This document shows positions 44,501 through 57,265 of a stretch of 64,000 nt of DNA, one piece after another (the stretch's first letter is position 1; each line of letters opens with the position of its first letter). Where the stretch lies: positions 306,508 to 370,507 of the forward strand of contig LSRX01000414.1 in assembly GCA_001939145.1 (NCBI GenBank), in the 5' to 3' direction. Position numbers and translations under genes: made by a program. Below the pieces are notes generated by a model. It had not been told where the DNA came from. It ran no database searches and saw only the letters and a list, made by a program, of their open reading frames with translations. The DNA comes from Symbiodinium microadriaticum. Taxonomy: Eukaryota > Sar > Dinophyceae > Suessiales > Symbiodiniaceae.

Positions 44501-47500
44501 AACCCTAAAAACCTAAACCCTAAAACTCTAAAGCCCTTGAGAGCCCAAGACCCCTTGACTAAGGCCTAGAACACTGAAACACACATTCCAAGCTTCCGGT
44601 CGGACTGCATCGTGAGCTTCTCCAAGTCCTTCTGGGCGAAAGCAGCATCTGAGCCATCCTCGAAAGAGCTCGGGTTCAGGGCTTAGGGCTCAAACATGTG
44701 CAGATGTTTGTGTGTATATATATATACACACATATACATAGAGATAGAGATAGAGAGCAGGATTGCTGTTTTAGGGTGTAGGCTTGGACTTGGAGGGGGT
44801 CGAAACTCCGTCTATGAGAGCCTGCGATGAGGGCCCTCAAAGGGCCTAGACGGCCGCACGTCGTCGAGTCATAAAAGCACCAACTTAACCCTAAACCCTA
44901 AACCCTGAAACCTAAACCCTAAACCCTGAACCCTAAACCCTAAACTTCACAAAAAAAGGCCCCGCAAGGCGATCAAAGCGAGCCTTAACAGCCAAGAGGA
45001 CGTGACAGGAGACAGGAGAGGACCGAGGACACGTGGGTAGTTCTCTATGGCACCCTCAATAAAAAGGACCCCTCGAAGGGGGCCCTACTGTAGAGAACTA
45101 TTCATATAGCAGACATAGCAAAAAAGGGGTGCAGGAGCAAAGCAGCAGGAGAGGAAGAGCCAGAGATAACAGTCCTGCGAGTGCACCGAAGAATATAGCT
45201 AGCGCCCAGGAAAAAGCCCAGGACTGCCAGGAAACCTCAGAAATGTCCTAAAACGGAAGGTCTCAGCGCCGAACACAAAATCCCAAATCGGAACACCAAC
45301 GAAAAGGATCGGGGGCCAGATCCTATGGCCCCTCTTGTAAACTCATAAAAACTGAGAGAGCCCATCAAGAGGGCCTTTTACGACCCTATACTCCAGTCGC
45401 TAAGGCCCCCCTGAGAGCAGAACCAGAGGCCTGTGATTCAATAGTAGCTTTGTAGGTCCTAGCAGAAATCACGGTGCAAACGAGCACCAGCAGACTGATC
45501 CGGGTCCGTGTAGCCCCTTATAAACCTTTAAGCCTTATACCCTTCGAGGCGTAAGGACTCACACATCAGAGCTTTTGACATCTTGAGCGAGAAAAGACAT
45601 GGTCTTAGGCTCTCCTTGGACACTTCGGGGTATGTCTTCAACTCCACCCTGTCCTAAATGCTCCGACACATGCGCCATGAAAAGATAAAATCCAGAAGCC
45701 ATCTTGATATCCATAACAACAAGACCTGTGTTGACAAATTTGTCTTGATTTCCTTCAGCCCCTTAGCTGCTTTTGTTAACTGCCCGAAAGGCCCTCATAT
45801 CCTCCAAGCCTCCAACCTCAATCCCGAATAGGGGACGAAGTCAGCTGCTCTATAAATCTATAGCCGAACCCTCCGGAATACTGACTGACTCTTAGACCCT
45901 AAACCCCCCAACCCCTAAAGCCTAAATGTCGCTAAACCCTGAACCCTAAACCCTTCACCCCCCAAAGCCCTAAACCCCTTAAAACCCCCGAAGCCCAAGG
46001 CTTTTCTGGGTCCTTGGCCTGACTTGCGAGGCTCCAGGAGCGACACACGCGTGCCGCCAGCTTGGCAGCAATCCTTCAAATGGCTGTAAAACTGTAATGT
46101 AAGGGCCTTAATAATTAGAATATATATATATATATATATAATTAGAATATATATATATATATATATTATTTTTTTTTTTTTGGGGGGGGGGGGCTCCTTA
46201 TTATCATTATAGTATAATAGACCCCAAAACCCCTATTCTAATTGTTAAGGGCCTCTATATTATTAGGGGCTTTCGGCTTGGGCTCATTTAGGGCCCTGAG
46301 GGCTTAGGGTTCAGGTTTCGCGTGCTGCTCGAGTTTGCTTGATTCTTACTGCTTTCCATGACTCTTATGGTGTATGCCTTATTTAATTATGGGTGCCCTA
46401 AACCCTAAACCCACTCTTGCTTTCCTCTTGCCGAATGCTAGGACTGGGGTCCTCCTTGTAGAGCAAATCCCCGATATGTTTACCGTTTAGGGGTTTAGGT
46501 TTGGGGGTTTAGGAGTTTAAAGTTTAGGGTTTAGGGTTTGCTCAAGGGGCCAATGCTCATTGCTAGCAGAAAGACTACAGACGGGTAGGTAGACAGACTG
46601 ACATCCTCACGCATGTGCATAGGCATGTATGTCTGCATGTAGGTACGCATACAACTCTCAATGTGTGCATATATATACATACATATACATAATCATACAT
46701 GTGTATGTATATATATATTATATATATATATATATATAATGAGAGAAAGAGAGAGAGCGAGAGAGAGAGAGATGTGTGTATTCCTTTGTAGGTGGTTAAA
46801 ACTAAAATACGGCTGACGTGTGAGTTTCTGCTGGCAGGCTGCTCGGTACCGATTCAATTCCTCACCACAATGGGGAACCACAGCGTTAAGCTGATATAGC
46901 GGTGGCATCTCTGAAGAGCCAGATACCAAGCTGATATACGAGAGGGCTCTGTACCGATTCGAAAACTCACCACAATGGGGCACAACGGCATCAAGCATAT
47001 ATGAGGGAAGACGAGGCATTGGAATTCTTGAGTATTCCTGTAGACACGAAACTTCAATGCGACGCCCCGGGTCTCGAATCCAAGCCAACACAAAATGTGC
47101 TGCAAATGCCGAAACCCTGCATGCAGCTAACCCCTGCGCTGAATCAAAGGCAGCTCCAACATAGAGGCCTTCATCATCAGACTCGGGAAATTCTGCACCG
47201 TAGTTGTATTTGGGACCGGAATCGTGTTAAACTAACAGCTACTGATTATTCAGGGCCTTTTAGTACTTCGTCGAAGACGCCAGCCCAATGGTTTGCTACC
47301 CAAGGGACTCAAACCCCCAAATCGGAGCAGAAAGCTCCCATGTAGAGTAGGGAGTTTTCGAAGAGTGCAGACAGTTTGAGGCTCTACATTCTCACAACCC
47401 TAAGCCCAAAAGCCTAAGACCCTTCACCCCACAGCCTTGAAGTGTACCGGATACTGAAACGCTTCGAAGAATCTCTGCAGACGCGTCCGGCAGGGCAGCT

Positions 47501-50500
47501 GGGGCGTATCCGGCGCCTGTCGGCTGCTTGAGTCCAGGCTTTGCGCTTTGTAGTGTTTAGGGGTTTTTTTTTCCTCCCACTTAGGGTTTAGGGTTCAGTG
47601 TGCTTCCTGTGGGGGCCAGGAGCTAGACCCCACATGCACCTAGGGTCTAGGCTCAGGAAAAAACGTTTGTTTTTGCAGCTCCACCTCGGGCAGCATTGAT
47701 TATGGGAACCATGCGGATAAAAGCCTTCACCTATCGGCTCATCGAAGATCCCTGGGCAATACATTTTCGAGTGACCCCTTTCTACTAAGCCTCGCTGTAG
47801 TCACGCTTTTGGGTTGCGCGTACCTTAACCCTTATGGGGTGGAGGCCACACATCTTGTTGAACAGCTATTCCGTGCCGACCCCGAGAGTGATGCCAGCCA
47901 ACACCTCCAGAAACCAAAACAAGTTTCCCTAAGGGTCCATGTATCCATATGAGTATACTTTGACCCTAAAGTACCCATATAGGGACTACTTTAAGGCCTA
48001 AGTATATCTGTTTGGGTACATGGACCCTTAGGGTTTGTCATCCGACATGCAAAAATGGATCATTCATCCCAGGCCGACTCTGGCACAAAGCACCCGGCAA
48101 ACCCCGACAAACCCGCCTAACAGAAACTTTAACTGCTGGGTAACCGGTAGACGTTAGACACTTCAGGTTCTCCACGGAATTCCCTCAATAAGAAGGGCAC
48201 CCTCTTGAAAATGACATAAAGCACAAACTGAACGAAAAGGAAAGTGAGCAGAAAGAAGCACAGTGAAGTGAAATAAATTAAACACAACAGCAAACCGTCC
48301 ATTTTTCGTTCATAGCTGGCTTATTAAGTTAAATAAAACAGAGCGCGCATCATTCCTTTTTCTTTGCCTCAGTTTTTAATTCATTAAGCCACAGCCATTA
48401 CTTGGGCTACGAGAGGATAGTCTCTGTGGAGCCCGGTTTATATGGCCCAAAACCTTTTGTAGAGCAGGACTACTGAGTAGGAGGCTGGAGGAAGAACTCG
48501 ATGTTCCCCATGAGTGCATATTGAACCCCCCCCATTAAACAAAAAAACACTTCGAAATCCCAACCATGCTTCAGGGCAGCTCTATGCGAGGAAAGGCAAC
48601 AACAGCAGCCAGGAAGCCAGGAGGTCCTTGATCAAGGCTCTGCTTCTTTGACTTCTTGCCCTCAGCTTTGTTCCTCAGGGCTTGAAGCCTAAACCCCTCT
48701 TTCTAGGGGAGTTTTGGGGTCTTTGGAAGGGTGGCTTTACAAGAGTGCCTTTAGGGGTTCGAGTTTTCATTGAAAGCTCAGAGGACTTAGTGAGGAGGTT
48801 TTAAGCAAGGCTAGCTTTGCAATACTAATCCTCCCACGTTGGTCAGTCTGATGGTTTTGGAGAGCTTTGTTGGCCCGTTATTCCCGACGTAGGGGTATGA
48901 ATACATACCGGACTGAACAACTACCTTAGGGGTTTACATATACCATACTAAAGACACAGTGACTATGATTAAGGGGAAACCAAGACCAAGTGTGGGTTTC
49001 CGAAAAAAGGGGACCCTAATATAGTACCCTAAACCCTAAATAGTAGGATCCTTTATTATAAGAACCCCAAAATAAGGTAGCCCCTATTTTCGGAAACTCC
49101 CAAATGATCAGACCCCAAAGCGACCGTCGAGGGCTCTGGTCAGCAGGAGACCGGGAGCAAACAGGGATGGCCCGGGGCACCCTCTGCACCAGTAGCCCAA
49201 CTTGTTTTAGAGTTTGCTGCGGTTTCCTGCGGTTTAATAAGGGGTGGTTAGAGGGCTTAGTAAGTTGCTTCGGGGTACATAATATGATTTATCAACATCT
49301 CATTTTTCACATTCAGGGTTTTCGTCTCGGTTCAGGGGTCCAAGGCGGCAAGACCTATCGGAACCCTGGCCGTTTCAACGATCGAACTTGACATACTTCC
49401 GACTTTGATCGCCAAGGTCTTCCAACCAAGGACTACGTAGCCTCAATACCCATCCCAATCATGCAGCACAGTCTACGCAAAGCTCCGAAGAGGTTGCCGG
49501 TTGCAACTAACGCTTCGGAGCCAAAGGTACAGAAATGACAAAGCACCGCCAGCGCAAGCTTTCCTCAGGCGATACGTGGCTTTGCATCGTCTTTGTGAAC
49601 TCCCCAAGTGTTTCAAGTTCTAGAGACGGGCTTCAGTGTCCCGTAGGCCTTCGTGAGTTCTCCCGGGTTCCATACATCCGAAACGACGGGAAAGCACGCA
49701 CAAAGGCCGACTCTGAAGTCAGTTGCTTCTGCTTTGCAAAGCTGAATAAGCATGGAGAGTCGAAGTGAGCGAAAGGGGGCTGTTCCATACTTCATGGGGC
49801 ATCACAACACTTAACTAAACCATGCCGTTGGAAAACAGAGTTCGCACGACCTTTAGTTCAAACACCTGAATATTCTTATGAGCTTGAAACCGGCATTTAA
49901 ACAGCCAAATCGGCTAAGAAGCATCAGAAGGAACAGCTGCCTCCCTTTGCCCTCGCCACTCTGGCTCTGACGCCTGAACCCGAAAGACCAACCACGAAAG
50001 CTCCAGGATACTTAGGGTACCCCGTCAGTTCTGAGGATTTTTTAGGGTTTTTGGGTTAGGTTTGGGGTGCGTTTGGGGGTGTAAGTCTTAGAGTCTTTCG
50101 GATTCGAAGGGCCAGGATCTGATGAATTTGGAGTGGTAGTCTCCAGGTTTGCCAGTAAGGGTCCATCGGCTCAAGCAGAGGGATTCCGAATGTTGTAGGG
50201 GCCTTAATCACTAGAGTAGGGTTTTGGGCTCCTTTACAGTATAGTTATAACAAGGAACCTTAACAGTAATATTGGTAATTATTCAAGCTTCTATATTAGG
50301 GTTTCGGATCTGAAAGGCCCTAAAATGAGGCACAGAGAGTAGGACCCAGCTCGCAGGCCTGCCCAACAAGATTTCTCTCAGTCTATCGCACCTCCCCCCC
50401 CCACACTCCTAAAGCTTAGAAAGCTCTTAGAAAGAATGAAGGCAAGGGTCATGTAGGGCTTGGAGTCCATCAAGAAATGATCTCCGACGACCTGTCGAGT

Positions 50501-53500
50501 GTGAGGGTGACTGGTATTTGGGCATAGAAGCAATCGGAAACTCCACGGTCATATGTGTTGAGCGAGACTGCTGGCTTCAGGGTGGACAATGTACTCCAAT
50601 GAAAAGCTGAAGTGCATTTAGGATGATTCGTGCTGGGATTGGCCATTACCTTAGAAAGCCTTGGGCGGGGTAATGAAATTCCAACTTTCTGGCTACTTTT
50701 GGACTTGGGATGAGGGCATTGAGACTGCCAGGGCTTACGGTCAGGACATGCAGGTTCAAGGAATTGTAGGCTGGGTTTAGGGCTTAAGTTTTCGGGGTAC
50801 TGGGCATAAACCCCATCCTCACAAAACCCTTCCAACCCCCGCCTACAACCTCAGTAACACACAAATGCAAACAACCAGCCCTGCAAACACTTTCTGAAGA
50901 TGGGCTGATTTATGGGCATCAGTTCTTGCCAAGGTTTAAGACCTAGTTTGGCACCTCGGTCTTCATGTTTGAATTACGCAGGACCCCGGGAGTAGTTCCA
51001 CACAGAAGCGCAAGGTGGTAAAGGCCCCACAATCCTTATCAAGTTAAACGTTAAGTTTACTAATACCAGTCAGTCCCGCAGATTTCGATGTGAAGCCCAT
51101 GAAAGACCGATACGAGTATGGCTCTTGTTGTGGTTGGTATTACTATGTCTGACGAAAATGTTTGCTCGTGGGGCTACACATATTTTACTATTCGTATTAC
51201 CATGCGGATGATGATTGTTGTCAGAATCAGTAAGGATCAACCCCTAAGTGTGAACCCATTCACGTCGCCTTCAACACAGCTGCTCGCAGCTCCCACCATT
51301 CCGGCGTCGCATGCAGGATGGCCTTAACTCAAAAACATCATGCACCCGACCATGCACCCGTCGAAAACCTGAATTCGCTGACAAACTCCTAGGCCAAATT
51401 TCAGGCGGCAGCTCTCACAGGCTCTAGGCTGCAGCGACCAAGCATTCAGGGTACGCGTATGGCGTGGCTCATTAGGTTGGAACATGGCTGGGGGTCGAGA
51501 GTCCAGACTCCGAGCTCTACATTCTAAGTAGGGTTTAGGGTTTAGGGTTTTTAGGAACCCTAAGGGGTTTCATACTCTGAACCCGGTAAGAATCCATGAC
51601 ATGGATCTGCAGGATCTGATTGGGACTGGCATCTCTATCGTGCCCGAAGCTCGACCCTACATCCACAGGCTGGTTCCAATCTCACCCTAATCTCTCCCAA
51701 GGCCAAAGGTGAACCTTGGTTAGCAAGAACATCTGGCGGCCAAAACGAGACAACCACAACCTTCGCCAACAAAAAAAAGAAAGAAAACCGAAAGTCGCAG
51801 GGCCGCGCCAGGGCCAGGGCCCTCTTAGACTCTTTGCCTACCCAAATCCAGACATCTTCGACTTCAATTCCGCGATCCCTGTTTACGGTTTAAGTTTCAA
51901 GAGTTCTGTTCCCGGGGATGCAAGAAGAAGAAGAAGCAGGGCCTGGGTAGTCCATCAACCAGGCCGTGCAGATATCTGCTTCCACAAACCGAAACCCCCA
52001 TTGTTTTTTTAGCAACAGTCATCTTCAGCTGTGTTCTGGGGACAAGCTTCTTGCAGTGAGAACTTACCACCACCAAGTACGATGAAAGCACCAACAGCAA
52101 CAAGAACCCCAAAACCCCAGCCCCTTAGCCCTACCTCCACTCTTCAATGCAGCTCTTTTCATGGTCAGCTTGTTCGGTCGTTGGAATCGTACCATCCAAT
52201 GCAAGGTAGCCCCAGATGTAGCAACGAACTACTTGACTATACGTAGTAAGGAAGCCTGCAGCCCTAACCCTCAATCCTGAAACCCTGGATGACAAGACAT
52301 TTTATCCGCGACCTGCCGTCATCAACAACGTAGATCCCTGATAAATATCACCCTCTTACGGCAACAAGGCATTCTCACAGAACTCCGAATAAATAATACG
52401 ACCCTGAAAGACAGGAAGTCTGAACCCAAAATCCTGAAATCAGGGGTCACTACACCTGAAACACCACTCGGGCAAAGCACCGGCTGTCCCAAAGCTAACG
52501 CTAGTGCCTCCACACCTTGCGCAGGGCACAGGAAGACGTAAAACAGGATACAGAGTAAGGCAGCAAGCAGGGGCCATGTTGAAAATGACCATGTTCAATC
52601 CTTATTGGGTTTTGTTATAACAAAATCTAACATTGTAACCAACAAGTACTTGACAAGTACCCAGGAATGTTTCCCGACCTTACAGTCAGGCCTTTATAGG
52701 TTCATAGGCTTCTGGTTGACTGCTGAAGCTCCAAGGGGTTTAGGCATATAGGGTCGGAGTTTAAGGCTTTCAGGGCTCAGGTTTATGGCTTAGGGTCGAA
52801 TGTAAATTCCGAAAGAGTTCGTCCAGACTAGCTTATATACGGGGCTGAAAGCCTCAAAAGATAAGAAGCGAGGAAAAGGGAACTATGATTATTCCTCTTC
52901 TTACCAATAATATCACGCATCATCCCGATGCTCTCCCACACCGCTTGTGACACTTGGTTGCAGGCTTTCCAGTCTAAGGCTGATCGTCCTAGGCCTATGA
53001 GGGCCTGTGGCTGTTAGCTTTGGTCTAGCGTTGGCTTGATTTGGTAGGGTTCCTCGAGTTTTGGTGCTACGGTTCAGAGATCAAGCAGTCAGCTGCCAAG
53101 CTTTGAGCAAAGTCCTCACCCCAAAATTTTTAGGGGACATTGGTCATGGAAGTTCTTGCGTTGCTCTTACGAGAAAGTCTGACACATTGATGGGTCTTTC
53201 TTTCGGCTCTGCAAAGGAACGGCTTCAAGTCATCGAAAAGCCAAGCTCCGCAACTCGGTGCTCGCGATCTACAACCACAGATGGCTATGGGGGACCAGGG
53301 ATTCGGGATCTAAGCATGCCGCAAACCCATAAGCCAACGGTGAGCGTGTCCTTAAGCGGAGTGTTTGCTTTACCTCCTTCATTGCTCGACTGGGTTTAGG
53401 GTTGAAGCTTGGCAAACCTAAGCATGAAGCCTGACTTGCCCAAACACCTATAAAACCCTGGCCGCATTTGGCCTGAAGCATGAATGAAGCCCAGAAACAG

Positions 53501-56500
53501 ATGGAGGATGCTTTACTTCTTGACGGTTCATAGTCTGACAGAGAGTGGATGGGTTTAGGACTTGGGCGGCTGGGGTTTATCGCCGAGGTTTGATGCGTTT
53601 AGGGATTGGGAGCCTCGGTAATTCAAACGGGGGGGATATAGGGTTGGTCAGGGCTTCGCTTCAGCTAGCTTGTAGAATTGGAACTTCAATCACTCAGGAA
53701 GCCACAGCCCTAAACCCCCCCTGACTTTCTCTCCCTAAAACCCCGAAACCCTAAACCCCTAAACCTCCAAAATGCGAATCCCCCACGCAACAGAAGTGTA
53801 CTTCGAACAGCTTGCGACTGCCACCCAGCCGCAGGAAGGGGCTGCCTTCTGAAGCTGGTGGCTTAGGTCGGTACAGTCGTGCCAGTTGACCTCTGAAAGA
53901 GCTCTAAGTGGGGGTTTGGGGTTTAGGGTTTAGGGATATACCTCAACGCTAAAGCCTAAACCCTGTAGGCTAGCAGGGGGTGCAATGGCTTTGGGTGTAA
54001 AGCTTAAACCCTACACCCTATAGGCTAGCAGTATAATGGCTTAGGGTGTTGCAGAAAGGGGTCGGAATCGAATATCACTGTGGCTTTAGGGGTTCGGCTT
54101 CGGGTTTAGGGTCAAGAGAAACATGCAATCATGTCGCAATCACTGGGGTTCAAAACTCGCGTCTTCAGGCATCAGAGTGTCAGAAAGGGTCATGTGCGGA
54201 CATGGAACGCATGATCTCTGAAGGGTCTGAAGGAATTTCTGTTGAGGTCTAGGTTTGCTTTGGGTTGGAGACGTCGGCTGCTACTTTTGAAGCCTCCCAG
54301 CTGCTTTGTGAAAAAAAAACCTGTCTAAGACTGCACGGGCAGCTGGAAGCCCAGGAGTTAAGTACCCGAAAAGGAGGTTTAGGCTTTTGGGCTTAGGGTT
54401 TAGGGGTTTAGGAGTTTAGGGTTGTACTATCCGTACAGTACTCAAAACCATCCTGTGTCTTTTGATTGGTTCAGCCGTCGAAGTCTTGGCACTGGCCACT
54501 TCGGACGCAACAAAGCGAGCCGTCAAACCTTTCATGATCGAAGATCTTAACCGTTTGCAAGGGAAAAGACAAAGAGCTAGATGGATAAATCGCTACGTAT
54601 AGATATGGATCGATAGAAACATCGACAGCTCGACAGGCGGACACGTGGATTCACAGATCGATAGACCGATCGATGAATCGCTTGGTCGGTGGATAGATAA
54701 TGATGGACAAATAGATGGACAAACACACCGGTGGCCAGTAGCAAATAGAAAGAGAAACACAAAGGGAGATCGAAGGATGGGTAACGGCTAGATAGATCGA
54801 GAAAAGGATCGCTTCCGAGACATGCGCATAGATGTATAAATTTTAGCAGCTTTAGCACACGGAAGAACATTCCTGAAGCCTGCGCCTTGCAAACCCCCCA
54901 GGCCCTGTTGTGCAGGTGCTCGCCAGCGTGAACGGGTCTGAGGCGGCTACCGTCAGCTCCAACGAAGATTCGTCCTGAGATACGACCATGCGGCGTTGCT
55001 CAAAACTCGAACTTTCTCCAGGCCGAAACAGCAAATCTACGAGTAAGGGTGCTTATGTTCAGACCCCGGGTGTAGAGCTAGAAGAGAGCCGTGGCACCTC
55101 GCTCCTGAAAATGTGCCAGATAAGATCTCAGCAAGAGCACCGAGTCTTTTTTAATAGGGCTGAAACCTTCATCTTGCAATCGACACGTTCTGTATCGGTG
55201 TAGAGTTGCTCGACGTCATGTTTCATTGAAAGCGCATGCCGCCTACCGGAACTCCACAACCCTGAGGCCCCAGGTCCTTCCTTTTGCACCACCCCCAAAC
55301 GGCTAATCCCCGACACAACGGGAGCTCGTCAGGTTTGTGGACTTGGGGTTTAGGGGTTTATAGGGTTTAGGGTTTAGGGTTTGGGGTTTAGGGTTTCGGT
55401 TATTTCTTGAAGTGCGCTGGGTTCCGGGTTCAGGGCTTCGGGCTTCGGGCTTGGGCCTCGGTGTGGGATGCGGAAACTATACGGAGGCAACGAAAGACCC
55501 TGGCTCTTTGTTGGATCCTTCTAAGAAGCGCCTCTCTAGTCCCCAAGTGGAGCCCATGACGAAGATGCATTAAGCAACAACTCCAAAACCCGATTTAATG
55601 TATGCCTTATGTATTCTAAAAATTCTTACTCGGTGAAATCTTGAGATGCCACAAAACCCATATTCCTTAATTGCCACGGTGCCCAACATTTTTTGAGATA
55701 GGTAGCGAAGTAGACCCACAAGTGGAGCCCCAAGCCCAAAACCAACCCCTCTGTGTTCGTGGCTGGCCGCCTTACTTGCGGAGGAGACCTCAAAGCGAAG
55801 CTGCCTGGCCTGGTCAAAGGCCAGAAACTTCGCTCTCCCCAAATATAGTACGGCACCCTTAACTATGAGAAGGGGACCCTAAAAGGGACCCTAATTTAGA
55901 GAGCTACCCATACGAACTTATGAGGTGTAAGGCTTCGGGTTGACAAGGCTTGAAGCTTTAGTGATTGCTGTGTTTCTTTCGAGAGTTTTGGGGTCGAAGG
56001 TTTCCTGTGTGATGTAATGCAGGATCCGGAAAACGCTTTTAGTCTTGGGCTTAGGGCCTTTCGAGTTTATGTTTATAGCTTTGGGCAACAGTTTTCCCAG
56101 GGCTGCCTTACAAAAGACACCAGGAAGACAAACAAAGGCGGGCCTTCCAAGACTTGTAAGCGTTGACAATAAACCCGCATATCCTAACACCCGGTCAAGG
56201 AGCCCAAAATCTACCCTATCCCAACACCTAAATGTGAGGGCCTTAACTCTACTACATCCGATATACTAGAAATTCTGCGGTTTTGTGGCGGGCAACGCAG
56301 GGAGGGACTGGCTTGCTTCATGGCGCGGCTTTGGGGCGAAATGGGCAATGAAGCGAGGGAACGCTATACTTTCTGTAAGGACTATGACTATATATTATTT
56401 TCATATATATATATATATTATATACATATATACACATAGTTGTTACCTGACTGTTAAGAGGGCTTTTTTTAGCGACTGGCTACTAGGTATTCGGATCTCT

Positions 56501-57230
56501 AAGAACCACGACCTCCTTGACCTTCCTCGTATCAAGCGTTCCCAGAGAAAACCCGAAGCCACCCTATTCCAAGCGGTCACTCAGATAACCGTTGTGAAAT
56601 TGCATATAGGGTAGGGTGTCGGGTGTAGGGTTTAAGCTCTCTAGGCTCCTTGAAGTCAGATAGAATTCAAGCTCAAAGGGTCTTTAAGACTAAGATTCGG
56701 GACTGCAGGAACTTATTTTTTTGGCACGCCAGCAATCCCAGGCACAGCCCCAAGAAGCCCCAGAGGGTTAACTAGGCAGGATGCATAGTGCAACCTTTCG
56801 GGGCCGATAAAGATTGTCATTGTTTTGCGCCTATGTGCCAGCCTAAGGTATCTTCGAAGAGATATACTGCAGAGTCCAGAAGAAGAAGGCAGCGAGGCCC
56901 AGAATACTTTCACGGTCCTCTTCGTCTTGAGGATCTTGTGGTTCCGGTGTAGGTTCTAGGGTCTAGGAATTTACACATTGCACACGCCACCATAGGCCTC
57001 CAGCTGCCGAGGGGGCCGATGTTTGCCACGAGCGAGCTCCTACGAGGGGCTGGCAAGAAGTAAACTCTAGGACTCTAAGAACCCAACTTGGGGTGTAGGG
57101 CTACCTATACGGCAGGTTGTTGAGTCTGAGGTACTTTAAAGTTTAACATCGGGTTCAGGGAACCGTAAGCCACTCGATAGGCATCTATAGGCTCATAGGA
57201 CTCTTTGCATGTTAGAGCGACCTGCATAGA

Positions 57231-57265
<35 letters not shown>

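Noticed and set aside
53061-53399. 112-codon plus-strand frame
   Set aside because: It has no ATG at its start, mild codon bias only, and lies opposite a plausible minus-strand exon. Not excluded, but not supported.
56301-56372. Plus-strand exon (EGLACFMARLWGEM...) with GTAAGG donor
   Set aside because: A minus-strand exon ending 56328 (PRHEASQSLPALPA) with a long pyrimidine tract fits equally well; neither was listed because the strand cannot be decided.
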